A DNA stretch of 64,000 bases from Ralstonia pickettii. GTDB lineage: Bacteria > Pseudomonadota > Gammaproteobacteria > Burkholderiales > Burkholderiaceae. The notes beneath the pieces are model-generated. The model saw only the letters and a program-made list of their open reading frames with translations. It searched no databases and was not told the origin of the DNA. The position numbers and the translations under genes were made by a program. Below are positions 25,824 to 34,613 of this stretch, one piece after another. Location of the stretch: assembly GCF_000607165.1 (NCBI RefSeq), contig NZ_JFZG01000024.1, positions 496,001 to 560,000 of the forward strand. Direction: 5' to 3'. How positions within the stretch are numbered: the first letter of the stretch is position 1; every line of letters starts with the position of its first letter.

Positions 25824-27296
25824 TTATTTGCTGGCGACTGCGGTCGGGATATCGGGCTGCCAGCCGCCGCCCAGCGCTTTGAATGCCGCCACAGCGGCAC
25901 GCGCGGATTCCGTTTGGGCCTGGGCGCGTGCGTCCGATGCACGCAACAGGCTCTCGTCTGCCTGCAGCACTTCGATCAGGCTGACGACGCCTTTTTGGTA
26001 CGCCGCAAATGAAGCATTCCGTGCGCGGCTCAGCGAATCCACACCTTGCGCGAGCACCGTGGCTTGCTCCTCGCGCTTGACCAGAGCGGAGAACGCGTCC
26101 TCCACATCTTCCGTGGCGCGCAGCACGGCGAGCCGGTACGCAGCGAGCATCTCCGCCTCCTGCCCCTTGGCTTGATCGATCTGCGCGTTGATGCGGCCGA
26201 AGTCGAACAGGCGCCAGCGCAAGCCCAGCACGCCGGAAAATTGGCTGGCGCCGCTGCCGAACAGGCTTCCAGCGCCCACCGATGTGGTGCTGCCCAACAG
26301 GCCGCTGAGCGAGAACTTCGGGTAGTACTCCGCGATGGCGACGCCGATGCGCGCGTTGGAAGCCGCCAGGCGGCGCTCGGCGACGATGAGGTCGGGGCGG
26401 CGCCTCAGCAAATCGCCGGGCGACCCGCTGATGGCAATCTGCGGTGCGGCGGGGATGTCACCGTCTTGTGCAAGCTCGTCCCGGTGCGTGCCCGGTAACG
26501 AGCCGAGCATCACGTCCAGCGCGTTCATCGCTGCATCCAGACCTGCTTCAAGCTGCGGAATGGAGGCGCGAACCTGCGCCAGTGCGCCTTCCGCCTGCCT
26601 GACTTGAAGCTCCGCCGCCAGCCCCTTGCCGTAAAGCAGGTTGATGGTGGCGAGCAATTCCTCTTGCGTTTGCACTTGGTGGCGCGCCACGTTCAGGCGC
26701 GCTTGCAACCCGCGGATGGTGATGTAGATATCGGCAGTCTGCGCTGCCACGGCCAGCCGTGTGGCGACGGCGCCAGCTTGGGAGGCTTGGTAGTCCGCCA
26801 GCGCAGCCTCGCGGCCACGGCGCAGGCCGCCAAATACGTCCAGCTCCCAACTGGCGTTCACGTCAGCCTCGAACGCGTTGCCGTAGCGGTCAAAGCCGGG
26901 CCTTGAGTTCAACACGCGGCCCAACGGGGTTTCGACAGATTGGTATGCACGCGCAGCCTGGCCTGTGACATTGCCGGACGGCAGCAGTGCAGCATTGGCG
27001 GCCCCTAAGCCGGCACGGGCCTGCGTGACGTGTGCGAACGCCTGGGCGAGGTCGAGGTTCTGTTCCAGTGCAAGCCGCACCCATTTGGTGAGTTGCGGAT
27101 CGCCAAAAGCTGCCCACCACGTCGGTAGATCGGCCGCCGCGTTGGCGGTGCGCTGCTCCACGGCTGTCTGACCAAGGAACCGGCCGGGAAGCGGTGCATC
27201 AGGCTTCACATAGTCCGGGCCGACCGCGCATCCGGCGCTCAGGCTTGCGAGGAGGAGGGCCGCAGAGGCGTGTTTTGGCAACATGACGGGGTCCAT
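25824..27296 (-). CDS. Outer-membrane efflux lipoprotein, NodT/OprM family
   Basis: 490 residues. TolC-like outer-membrane channel for an RND pump. The lipobox LSAGC follows a short hydrophobic stretch, and GPDYVKPDAPLP is typical of the start of mature NodT proteins. Two outer-membrane-efflux repeats follow, with long helices. The ATG at 27296 is used; an ATG at 27284 is equally possible. It is divergent from tetR and separated from the adaptor/pump genes by it, yet shares their operator sequence. A -35/-10 pair with 17-bp spacing (27342-27314 on the minus strand) lies just upstream. Confidence 0.9.
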   Translation of the reverse strand: MDPVMLPKHASAALLLASLSAGCAVGPDYVKPDAPLPGRFLGQTAVEQRTANAAADLPTWWAAFGDPQLTKWVRLALEQNLDLAQAFAHVTQARAGLGAANAALLPSGNVTGQAARAYQSVETPLGRVLNSRPGFDRYGNAFEADVNASWELDVFGGLRRGREAALADYQASQAGAVATRLAVAAQTADIYITIRGLQARLNVARHQVQTQEELLATINLLYGKGLAAELQVRQAEGALAQVRASIPQLEAGLDAAMNALDVMLGSLPGTHRDELAQDGDIPAAPQIAISGSPGDLLRRRPDLIVAERRLAASNARIGVAIAEYYPKFSLSGLLGSTTSVGAGSLFGSGASQFSGVLGLRWRLFDFGRINAQIDQAKGQEAEMLAAYRLAVLRATEDVEDAFSALVKREEQATVLAQGVDSLSRARNASFAAYQKGVVSLIEVLQADESLLRASDARAQAQTESARAAVAAFKALGGGWQPDIPTAVASK

Positions 27297-27305
27297 CGAA
27301 ATTTT

Positions 27306-27333
27306 GAGTGACTATAGTACAAATTGGTCACAA
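27306..27333. promoter_or_regulatory. TetR operator copy 1, overlapping the efflux outer-membrane gene promoter
   Basis: Half-sites GAGTGACTA (27306-27314) and TGGTCACAA (27325-27333) with a 10-base spacer; the right half is identical to the second copy at 28002-28029. The minus-strand promoter TTGAAC (27342-27337), N17, TACTAT (27319-27314) overlaps it, so bound repressor would block transcription. It may also control tetR itself (start 27371). Confidence 0.7.
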
Positions 27334-27370
27334 GTTGTTCAACTATCGCGAGTCACGTAAGCTGGAGCCC

Positions 27371-27985
27371 ATGAAGACCCCTTCCTATCCCGTCTCCGCC
27401 CGCGGCCCGGCGGACCACGATGTGCGAGACCAGATCGTCGCCGCCGCCACCGAGCACTTCAGCCGCTACGGCTATGAGAAGACCGCCGTGTCCGATCTGG
27501 CCAAGGCCATTGGTTTTTCCAAGGCCTACATCTACAAGTTCTTCGAGTCCAAGCAGGCCATTGGCGAGATGATCTGCGCCAACTGCCTGCGCGAAATCGA
27601 GGCCGATGTGAATGCCGCCCTGGCGGAGGCAGACTCCCCGCCGGAAAAGCTGCGCCGCATGTTCAAAGCCTTGACGGAGGCCAGCCTCCGGTTGTTTTCC
27701 CACGATCGCAAGCTGTACGAGATCGCGGCCTCGGCAGCGACTGAACGCTGGCAAGCGGTGATCGCCTATGAAGGCCGTATCCAGAAGTTGCTGCGCGATG
27801 TGCTGCTGGAGGGCCGGGAGACCGGAGACTTCGAGCGCAAGACACCATTGGACGAGGCCACCGCGGCCATCTACCTGGTCATGCGCCCGTACATGAATCC
27901 GTTGCTTCTGCAATACAGCTTTGACTACACGGACACGGCGCCCGGACTGCTTTCCAGCCTCGTACTCCGAAGTCTTTCCCCCTGA
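27371..27985 (+). CDS. TetR-family transcriptional repressor of efflux
   Basis: 204 residues. The N-terminal helix-turn-helix is typical (TAVSDLAKAIGFSKAYIYKFFESKQAIGE, read in pieces), and the rest is helical ligand-binding domain. The ATG at 27371 follows CTGGAGCCC; a longer frame to 27308 would start inside the operator. It lies between the divergent outer-membrane factor and the downstream RND adaptor/pump. Both flanking gaps carry the same near-palindrome, so it probably represses both units until a substrate of the pump binds. Confidence 0.92.
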   Translation: MKTPSYPVSARGPADHDVRDQIVAAATEHFSRYGYEKTAVSDLAKAIGFSKAYIYKFFESKQAIGEMICANCLREIEADVNAALAEADSPPEKLRRMFKALTEASLRLFSHDRKLYEIAASAATERWQAVIAYEGRIQKLLRDVLLEGRETGDFERKTPLDEATAAIYLVMRPYMNPLLLQYSFDYTDTAPGLLSSLVLRSLSP

Positions 27986-28001
27986 TGCGCAGATTTTTCC
28001 G

Positions 28002-28029
28002 TTGTGACCATTGACTAAATTGGTCACAA
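28002..28029. promoter_or_regulatory. TetR operator copy 2 with embedded promoter of RND genes
   Basis: A perfect 9-bp inverted repeat, TTGTGACCA (28002-28010) and TGGTCACAA (28021-28029), with a 10-base spacer. A -35 box TTGACT (28011-28016) lies inside it, followed after 17 bp by AAGAAT (28034-28039) as the -10. The adaptor gene starts at 28073. Confidence 0.8.
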
Positions 28030-28072
28030 GAACAAGAATGAAAGTCCAGATCATCCTGTCGATGGGGCTTTC

Positions 28073-29188
28073 ATGCTTTCGCGTCGCTTTGTTACCTCTT
28101 CCGTTGTTCTTGCGTTGCCGCTCGCGCTGAGCGCTTGCGGCGAAAAAGCCCCCGCTGACCCACGCACCCAGGCGCCTCTGGTGCGCGCCGCGTTTGTTCG
28201 GCCTGTGGCGTCTGCATCGCGCTCCTTCACAGGCGTCGTGGCTGCCAGGGTGCAGAGCGACCTCGGGTTCCGCGTGCCCGGCAAGGTGCTGGAGCGGCTG
28301 GTGGACGCGGGGCAAACCGTCAAGCGCGGGCAGCCGCTCATACGCATCGATCCGGTCGATCTGAAGCTGGCCGCGCACGCACAGCAAGAAACCGTGGCCG
28401 CCGCCCGGGCACGCGCGCAACAGACGGCGGAAGACGAAGCGCGCTACCGCGACTTGCGCGGCACGGGCGCAATTTCCGCCTCCGCTTACGACCAGGCCAA
28501 GGCCGCCGCGGATGCTGCAAAAGCGCAATTGAGCGCGGCTGAAGCTCAGGCCGATGTAGCCCGCAACGCCAGCCGCTATGCAGAACTCGTTGCCGATGGC
28601 GACGGCGTGGTCATGGAAACGCTGGCCGAGCCCGGCCAAGTGGTGAATGCCGGGCAGGTGGTTGTGCGCTTGGCGCATGCCGGGCGCCGTGAAGCGGTGG
28701 TCCAGTTGCCGGAAACGTTGCGGCCGGCAATCGGCTCGGTCGCACAGGCCACGTTGTTCGGCAAGGAAAGCGATGGAACACCCGCCAAGCTCCGACAGTT
28801 GTCGGATGCTGCCGATCGGCTCACCCGCACGTATGAAGCGCGCTATGTGTTGGATGGCGAACTGGCCAATGCGCCGCTTGGCGCGACCGTCACGATCCAG
28901 ATTCCCGATCGATTGGCCACCGCGCAAGGCGATCTGCAGGTGCCGCTGGGCGCTGTGTTCGATGCCGGCAAGGGCCCCGGCGTGTGGGTCATCCAGGGCG
29001 ACCCTGCCAAGGTGTCGTGGCGCTCCATCACCATCGTGCGTCTTGGTGACGAAGGGGCAAGCATTGCCGGCCAGATCAAACAAGGCGAGCGGATCGTCGC
29101 GTTAGGCGCACAACTGCTGCGTGAGGGCCAGCAAGTCCGCGTGGCCGGGCAGGGCACCGGCACCGCCATCGCGGGAGTGCGACTGTGA
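28073..29188 (+). CDS. RND efflux periplasmic adaptor (membrane fusion) lipoprotein
   Basis: 371 residues. Lipobox LALSAC at about residues 17-22. It has the usual adaptor order: beta-barrel start, a biotinyl-lipoyl half (GKVLERLVDAGQTVKRGQPL), a short alpha hairpin rich in Ala and Gln, the second lipoyl half (GVVMETLAEPGQVVNAGQ) and the membrane-proximal domain. It bridges the pump at 29185 to the outer-membrane channel encoded at 25824. Its stop overlaps the pump start (GTGA), giving translational coupling. Expression is presumably TetR-controlled. Confidence 0.92.
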   Translation: MLSRRFVTSSVVLALPLALSACGEKAPADPRTQAPLVRAAFVRPVASASRSFTGVVAARVQSDLGFRVPGKVLERLVDAGQTVKRGQPLIRIDPVDLKLAAHAQQETVAAARARAQQTAEDEARYRDLRGTGAISASAYDQAKAAADAAKAQLSAAEAQADVARNASRYAELVADGDGVVMETLAEPGQVVNAGQVVVRLAHAGRREAVVQLPETLRPAIGSVAQATLFGKESDGTPAKLRQLSDAADRLTRTYEARYVLDGELANAPLGATVTIQIPDRLATAQGDLQVPLGAVFDAGKGPGVWVIQGDPAKVSWRSITIVRLGDEGASIAGQIKQGERIVALGAQLLREGQQVRVAGQGTGTAIAGVRL

Positions 29189-32100
29189 GCCCGGGCCGCT
29201 TCAACCTATCGGCGCTCGCCGTGCGCGAGCGTGCGGTCACGCTGTTCCTCATCTGCCTGATCTCGCTGGCAGGGCTCATTTCCTTCTTCAAGCTGGGCCG
29301 CGCGGAAGACCCCGCGTTTACGGTCAAGGTGATGAACATAGTCACCGTGTGGCCGGGCGCCACTGCGCAGGAAATGCAGGACCAGGTGGCAGAGAAGATC
29401 GAAAAGCGCATGCAGGAGCTGCGCTGGTACGACCGCACCGAAACGTACACGCGCCCCGGTTTGGCGTTCACCACGCTGACGTTGCTCGACAGCACGCCAC
29501 CATCGGAAGTGCAGGAAGAGTTCTATCAAGCGCGCAAGAAGGTTGGCGACGAAGTAGCCAACCTGCCGTCTGGCGTGATCGGACCGATCGTCAATGACGA
29601 ATATTCGGACGTGACCTTCGCGCTGTTTGCACTCAAGGCACAAGGCGAGCCGCAACGTGCGCTCGTGCGCGATGCCGAGACGCTGCGCCAGCGTTTGCTG
29701 CACGTGCCCGGCGTGAAGAAGGTCAACATCATCGGCGAACAGTCCGAGCGCATCTACGTCGAGTTTTCACATGACCGGCTGGCGACGCTGGGTGTGAGCC
29801 CGCAAGACGTGTTTGCCGCGCTCAACAGCCAGAATGCGTTGACGGCCGCCGGCTCGGTGGAAACGAAAGGGCCGCAGGTGTTCATCCGCCTGGATGGCGC
29901 GTTCGATGAACTGCAGAAGATTCGCGATACGCCGGTGGTGTCGCAGGGCCGCACGTTAAAGCTCTCGGACATCGCCACCGTCAAGCGCGGTTATGAAGAC
30001 CCCGCCACGTTCATGGTGCGCAATGGTGGGCAGCCCGCCTTGCTGCTGGGCATCGTCATGCGCGACGGATGGAACGGGCTCGATCTGGGCAAGGCACTCG
30101 ACAAGGAAGTCGGCGCCATCAATGCGGACATGCCAGTCGGCATGAGCCTGACCAAGGTGACGGACCAGGCGGTGAACATCGCCGCGGCCGTTGACGAGTT
30201 CATGCTGAAGTTCTTTGCGGCATTGCTGGTCGTGATGCTGGTGAGTTTTATCAGCATGGGCTGGCGCGCCGGCCTCGTCGTGGCCGCAGCCGTGCCGCTG
30301 ACACTCGCCGTGGTGTTTGTGGTGATGGCCGCGACAGGCAAGAACTTCGATCGCATCACCCTTGGGTCTTTGATTCTGGCGCTGGGCTTGTTGGTGGACG
30401 ACGCCATCATCGCCATTGAAATGATGGTGGTGAAAATGGAGGAGGGCTACAGCCGCGTGGCCGCTTCGGCCTATGCGTGGAGCCACACCGCCGCGCCCAT
30501 GCTGTCGGGCACGCTGGTCACGGCCGTCGGCTTCATGCCTAACGGCTTTGCACGATCCACCGCAGGTGAATACACGAGCAACATGTTCTGGATCGTCGGC
30601 ATTGCGTTGATTGCATCCTGGGTGGTTGCGGTCGTGTTCACGCCTTACCTGGGTGTAAAGATGCTGCCCGACTTCAATAAGGTCGAAGGTGGCCATGCTG
30701 CGATTTACGACACGCCGCGCTACAACCGCTTCCGTGCGCTGCTCGGGCGCGTGATTGCACGCAAATGGCTGGTGGCGGGTGCGGTGGTGGGCCTTTTCGC
30801 GCTGGCCATTGCGGGCATGGCGGTGGTCAAGAAGCAGTTCTTCCCGATTTCGGATCGGCCTGAAGTGCTGGTCGAGGTGCAGATGCCCTATGGCACATCG
30901 ATCAACCAGACCGACGCGGCGACCGCAAAAATCGAAAGCTGGCTAGCCAAACAGAAGGAAGCCAAGATCGTGACCGCCTACATCGGCCAGGGGGCGCCGC
31001 GCTTCTATCTGGCAATGGGGCCGGAATTGCCGGATCCGTCGTTCGCAAAAATTGTGATCCGCACCGATAGCCAGGAAGAGCGTGACACGCTGAAGCAGCG
31101 TCTGCGTCAGGCCGTTGCGGATGGCCTCGCTCCCGAGGCGCGCGTGCGTGTGACGCAGCTCGTGTTCGGTCCGTATTCACCGTTCCCGGTGGCCTACCGC
31201 GTGACCGGTCCGGATGCGGAGACACTGCGCCGCATCGCGGCCGATGTGCGGCAGGTCATGGACGCCAGCCCGATGATGCGCACGGTCAATACGGACTGGG
31301 GCATGCGTGTACCTACGCTGCACTTCACCCTGCAGCAAGACCGTCTCCAGGCCGTGGGCCTGACGTCCAGTGCCGTCGCGCAGCAACTGCAATTCCTGCT
31401 CAACGGCGTTCCGGTGACGGCGGTGCGCGAGGACATCCGCACCGTGCAGGTGACGGCGCGCTCGGCCGGCAACGTGCGGCTCGACCCGGCCAAGATCGGA
31501 GACTTCACGCTGGCTGGCGCCAACGGGCAGCGCATTCCGCTCTCGCAGATCGGCAAGATCGAGGTGCGCATGGAAGAGCCCATCATGCGCCGGCGCGACC
31601 GCATGCCGAGCATCACGGTGCGCGGCGACATTGCTGACGGCCTGCAACCGCCCGATGTGTCGACCGCCATCAGCAAGCAGCTCGCCCCGATCATCGAGAA
31701 ATTGCCGAGCGGATACCGCATTGAGCAAGCGGGCTCCATCGAAGAGTCGGGCAAGGCGACGAAGGCCATGCTGCCGCTGTTCCCCATCATGCTGTCGGTG
31801 ACCCTGCTGATTCTCATCTTCCAGGTGCGCTCGATTCCGGCGATGGTCATGGTGTTCCTGACCAGCCCGCTAGGCCTGATTGGCGTGGTCCCGACCTTGA
31901 TTCTGTTTGGGCAGCCATTTGGCATCAACGCGCTGGTTGGCCTGATTGCGTTGTCGGGCATCTTGATGCGCAACACGCTCATCCTCATCGGGCAGATCCA
32001 GCACAACAAAGACGAGGGGTTGGACCCGTTCCGGGCCGTGGTGGAAGCGACGGTCCAACGTGCTCGCCCGGTGATTCTCACGGCGCTGGCCGCCGTCCTG

Positions 32101-32307
32101 GCCTTCATCCCGCTGACGCATTCGGTGTTCTGGGGCGCGCTGGCGTACACGCTGATCGGCGGAACGTTCGCCGGGACGGTCCTGACCCTGGTGTTCCTGC
32201 CGGCGATGTACTCGATCTGGTTCAAGATCCGGCCTGGCAACGCGGTCGAGGCGCAGCCCACATCGCACGAAACGGCGCGGCCCCCAGGCCAACTGGTGCC
32301 CGAATAA
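29185..32307 (+). CDS. RND-family efflux permease
   Basis: 1040 residues from a GTG at 29185 overlapping the adaptor stop. Proton-driven inner-membrane pump with 12 membrane helices and two large periplasmic loops. The proton-relay acidic pair is in LVDDAIIAIEMM, and the second half repeats the fold (LIFQVRSIPAMVMVFLTSPL). The length and helix pattern fit the multidrug (HAE-1/HAE-like) branch rather than the heavy-metal one. It works with the adaptor at 28073 and the channel at 25824. The substrate range is unknown. Confidence 0.93.
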   Translation: MSPGRFNLSALAVRERAVTLFLICLISLAGLISFFKLGRAEDPAFTVKVMNIVTVWPGATAQEMQDQVAEKIEKRMQELRWYDRTETYTRPGLAFTTLTLLDSTPPSEVQEEFYQARKKVGDEVANLPSGVIGPIVNDEYSDVTFALFALKAQGEPQRALVRDAETLRQRLLHVPGVKKVNIIGEQSERIYVEFSHDRLATLGVSPQDVFAALNSQNALTAAGSVETKGPQVFIRLDGAFDELQKIRDTPVVSQGRTLKLSDIATVKRGYEDPATFMVRNGGQPALLLGIVMRDGWNGLDLGKALDKEVGAINADMPVGMSLTKVTDQAVNIAAAVDEFMLKFFAALLVVMLVSFISMGWRAGLVVAAAVPLTLAVVFVVMAATGKNFDRITLGSLILALGLLVDDAIIAIEMMVVKMEEGYSRVAASAYAWSHTAAPMLSGTLVTAVGFMPNGFARSTAGEYTSNMFWIVGIALIASWVVAVVFTPYLGVKMLPDFNKVEGGHAAIYDTPRYNRFRALLGRVIARKWLVAGAVVGLFALAIAGMAVVKKQFFPISDRPEVLVEVQMPYGTSINQTDAATAKIESWLAKQKEAKIVTAYIGQGAPRFYLAMGPELPDPSFAKIVIRTDSQEERDTLKQRLRQAVADGLAPEARVRVTQLVFGPYSPFPVAYRVTGPDAETLRRIAADVRQVMDASPMMRTVNTDWGMRVPTLHFTLQQDRLQAVGLTSSAVAQQLQFLLNGVPVTAVREDIRTVQVTARSAGNVRLDPAKIGDFTLAGANGQRIPLSQIGKIEVRMEEPIMRRRDRMPSITVRGDIADGLQPPDVSTAISKQLAPIIEKLPSGYRIEQAGSIEESGKATKAMLPLFPIMLSVTLLILIFQVRSIPAMVMVFLTSPLGLIGVVPTLILFGQPFGINALVGLIALSGILMRNTLILIGQIQHNKDEGLDPFRAVVEATVQRARPVILTALAAVLAFIPLTHSVFWGALAYTLIGGTFAGTVLTLVFLPAMYSIWFKIRPGNAVEAQPTSHETARPPGQLVPE

Positions 32308-32316
32308 TTTTTCCCA

Positions 32317-32370
32317 GCCTGCCCTAGTTACCTCCGTTCTCTCTCGACCTTCGGGCAGGCGCTTTTTTTC
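32317..32370 (+). terminator. Rho-independent terminator of the efflux operon
   Basis: GCCTGCCC (32317-32324) pairs with GGGCAGGC (32353-32360) and is followed by GCTTTTTTTCTT. The loop is long (28 bases), but the U-run and position right after the pump gene support termination. Confidence 0.75.
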
Positions 32371-32407
32371 TTCTGGGGCCGGGCGCTGTCAGGGCGGCTC
32401 CTGTGGT

Positions 32408-32442
32408 ATTGACGAAATGTCAGTAATTGACGTATCGTCAAT
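32408..32442 (+). promoter_or_regulatory. Tandem ATTGACG operator before the YheO-type regulator
   Basis: A perfect dyad ATTGACGTATCGTCAAT occupies 32426-32442. An imperfect copy starting ATTGACGAAATGTCAGT occupies 32408-32424, 18 bp upstream. The pair ends five bases before the regulator's ATG at 32447, suggesting autoregulation of the whole three-gene operon. Confidence 0.65.
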
Positions 32443-32446
32443 ACCC

Positions 32447-33088
32447 ATGAAGTCCGTTGAAGAAAACCGCCTTTTGCTGCGCGAAGGCCGCAAGATCGTC
32501 GAGGCGCTGGGCAAGACGCTGGCGCCGCTGGTGGAAGTCGTCCTGCACGACCTGACCGATCCCGATCATTCCGTCGTCGCCATCGCCAACAACTTGTCCG
32601 GCCGCCAGGTGGGCGACGCCGTGACCGAGCTGGGACTCGCGCGCCTGGCCGATCCGGACTTCCCGGAAGTCATCGAGAACTACGCCAACCGGTTTCCCGA
32701 CGGGCGCCCGGCGAAGAGCACATCGATCGGGTTGAAGAACAGCCGTGGCGACTACGTGGCCGCCATCTGCCTGAACATGGACGTCTCCATGCTGAACGCG
32801 GTGACAACCGGCCTCACGCAACTGATGCGCGTTGACGTGGCTGCGCCGCCGGTGCCCGAGTCTCTGGCACCGCGCCGCGTTGAAGAAGTGCGTGGCGCAC
32901 TCGAACGCTTTGCCGCTGCGCGCAACACCACGCCCATGGCCATGACGCTCGACCAGCGCCGCGAAGCCATGCGTGAACTCGCTGCCAGCGGCCTGCTGAA
33001 CTTGCGCCGCGCACTGACCGAAGTCGCCCAGACGCTCGGCGTGGCGCGCTCCACCGTCTACACCTACCTTCCCGAGAACCTCGCATGA
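32447..33088 (+). CDS. YheO/DauR-type transcriptional regulator
   Basis: 213 residues. The N-terminal YheO-like PAS domain (residues about 10-120, with LAPLVEVVLHDLTDPDHSVV) precedes a C-terminal helix-turn-helix (LTEVAQTLGVARSTVYTYL). This is the architecture of DauR, which represses D-arginine catabolism in Pseudomonas. The ATG at 32447 is preferred because a start at 32417 would put the operator dyad inside the coding sequence; neither has a good ribosome site. The stop overlaps the ammonia-lyase start (ATGA). It probably senses an amino acid handled by that enzyme. Confidence 0.85.
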   Translation: MKSVEENRLLLREGRKIVEALGKTLAPLVEVVLHDLTDPDHSVVAIANNLSGRQVGDAVTELGLARLADPDFPEVIENYANRFPDGRPAKSTSIGLKNSRGDYVAAICLNMDVSMLNAVTTGLTQLMRVDVAAPPVPESLAPRRVEEVRGALERFAAARNTTPMAMTLDQRREAMRELAASGLLNLRRALTEVAQTLGVARSTVYTYLPENLA

Positions 33089-34053
33089 GCCTGCCCATTT
33101 CCTACGACGATGTTGTTGCCGCCCACGCGCGCTTGCAAGGCGTTGCTCACAAGACGCCCGTGCTGACGTCAGCAACCGCCAATGCCATGACCGGCGCCGA
33201 GCTGTTCTTCAAGGCCGAGAGCTTCCAGCGCATGGGTGCGTTCAAGTTTCGCGGCGCGTATAACGCGCTGTCGCAATTCACGCCGGAGCAGCGCAAGGCG
33301 GGCGTCATCACGTTTTCGTCTGGCAACCACGCGCAGGCGATTGCACTGTCGGCCAGGCTGCTGGGCATGCGCGCTGTCATCGTCATGCCCAAGGACGCGC
33401 CTGTCGTGAAGGTGGAAGCCACGCGCGGCTACGGCGGTGAGGTGGTCTTCTTCGACCGCTACACCGAAGACCGTGAAGCCATCGGCCGCAAGCTGGCGGA
33501 AGAACACGGTCTCACGCTGATCCCGCCGTACGACCATCCGCACGTGATGGCCGGGCAGGGCACCGCGGCCAAGGAACTGATCGAAGAGGTCGGCCCGCTG
33601 GATGTGCTGCTGGCCCCGCTGGGCGGTGGCGGCCTGCTCTCCGGCTGTGCCACGGCGGCGCGCGCGCTGAACCCCGCGTGCAAGATCTTCGGTGTGGAAC
33701 CGGAAGCCGGCAACGACGGCCAGCAGAGCTTTCGCAAGGGCGAGATCGTCCATATCGATACGCCCAAGACGTTGGCCGATGGCGCCCAGACGCAGCACCT
33801 GGGTAACTACACGTTTGCAGTGATTCGCGAACTGGTCGACGACATCGTGACCGTAAGCGATGCGGAACTGGTGAGCGCCATGCAATTCTTCGCGTCGCGC
33901 ATGAAGGCGGTGGTTGAGCCCACCGGCTGCCTCGCCGCCGCAGCCGCACTCACCGGCAAGGTCGATGTGCGTGGCAAGCGTGTCGGCGTGATTCTCTCGG
34001 GCGGCAATGTCGATTTGCAGCACTTCGCCAAGCTGGTGCTGGAGGCGGCATGA
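33085..34053 (+). CDS. PLP-dependent ammonia-lyase, threo-3-hydroxyaspartate / serine-threonine dehydratase type
   Basis: 322 residues. Fold-type II PLP enzyme that removes water and ammonia from a beta-hydroxy amino acid. The Schiff-base lysine is K54 in SFQRMGAFKFRGAYN, the substrate loop is SSGNHAQAIA, and the PLP phosphate loop is LGGGGLLSG. There is no C-terminal ACT domain, which excludes biosynthetic IlvA. The SFQRMGAFKFRGA motif resembles yeast SRY1-type 3-hydroxyaspartate dehydratases and serine racemases. Its position between a DauR-like regulator and a RidA gene suggests it makes a reactive enamine that RidA hydrolyses. Exact substrate is inferred. Confidence 0.85.
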   Translation: MSLPISYDDVVAAHARLQGVAHKTPVLTSATANAMTGAELFFKAESFQRMGAFKFRGAYNALSQFTPEQRKAGVITFSSGNHAQAIALSARLLGMRAVIVMPKDAPVVKVEATRGYGGEVVFFDRYTEDREAIGRKLAEEHGLTLIPPYDHPHVMAGQGTAAKELIEEVGPLDVLLAPLGGGGLLSGCATAARALNPACKIFGVEPEAGNDGQQSFRKGEIVHIDTPKTLADGAQTQHLGNYTFAVIRELVDDIVTVSDAELVSAMQFFASRMKAVVEPTGCLAAAAALTGKVDVRGKRVGVILSGGNVDLQHFAKLVLEAA

Positions 34054-34463
34054 GCAGCCACGGCCAAGCCGCCCCCAGCGGCGCTCGCTACGTCAACGCG
34101 CCGGATTTGCGTCCGCCGGCGGGGCACTATTCGCACGCGGTCTGCGCCAATGGCTTCGTGTTTGTGGCTGGGCAGATTCCGGTTACGCCGGCGGGCGAAA
34201 AGCTCGTCGATGCACCATTCGAGACGCAGGTGCGCCAAGTGCTGTCCAACCTTGACGCCGTGCTTGCCGCGGCCGGCACCGACCGCTCGCGCCTGGTGCA
34301 GGTGCGCGTGTACGTGACCGACATGGAAACGCATTGGCCGGCGTTCGATGCGCTGTATCGCGCGTGGATCGGCGAACTGCGGCCCGCGCGCGCCGTGGTG
34401 CCCGTGCCCACGCTGCATTACGGTCTGGCAGTTGAAATCGAGGCGACGGCACTGGCGGTGTGA
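34050..34463 (+). CDS. RidA-family enamine/imine deaminase
   Basis: 137 residues. RidA (YjgF/YER057c) proteins hydrolyse 2-aminoacrylate and other enamines or imines released by PLP enzymes. The family core is visible (NGFVFVAGQIPVTPAG, then VQVRVYVTDM). The region expected to carry the catalytic arginine reads GELRPARAVVPVPTL, giving the usual R-x-A-x3-V-P pattern. The start overlaps the ammonia-lyase stop by four bases, so the lyase and its clean-up partner are made together. Confidence 0.88.
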   Translation: MSSHGQAAPSGARYVNAPDLRPPAGHYSHAVCANGFVFVAGQIPVTPAGEKLVDAPFETQVRQVLSNLDAVLAAAGTDRSRLVQVRVYVTDMETHWPAFDALYRAWIGELRPARAVVPVPTLHYGLAVEIEATALAV

Positions 34464-34613
34464 TGCAAACGCTTGTCGTTGATGTGCGTCAGGCAGGCAG
34501 GGTTCGCGCGAGTTGATCTCCGCCCGTTTGCCCGCCATTGTTGCAGAATGGCCGGTATGCCTGCCGGGGCATATGCCTATGCCCGGCCCAGACGCACAGA
34601 TCCATCGTCCCTC

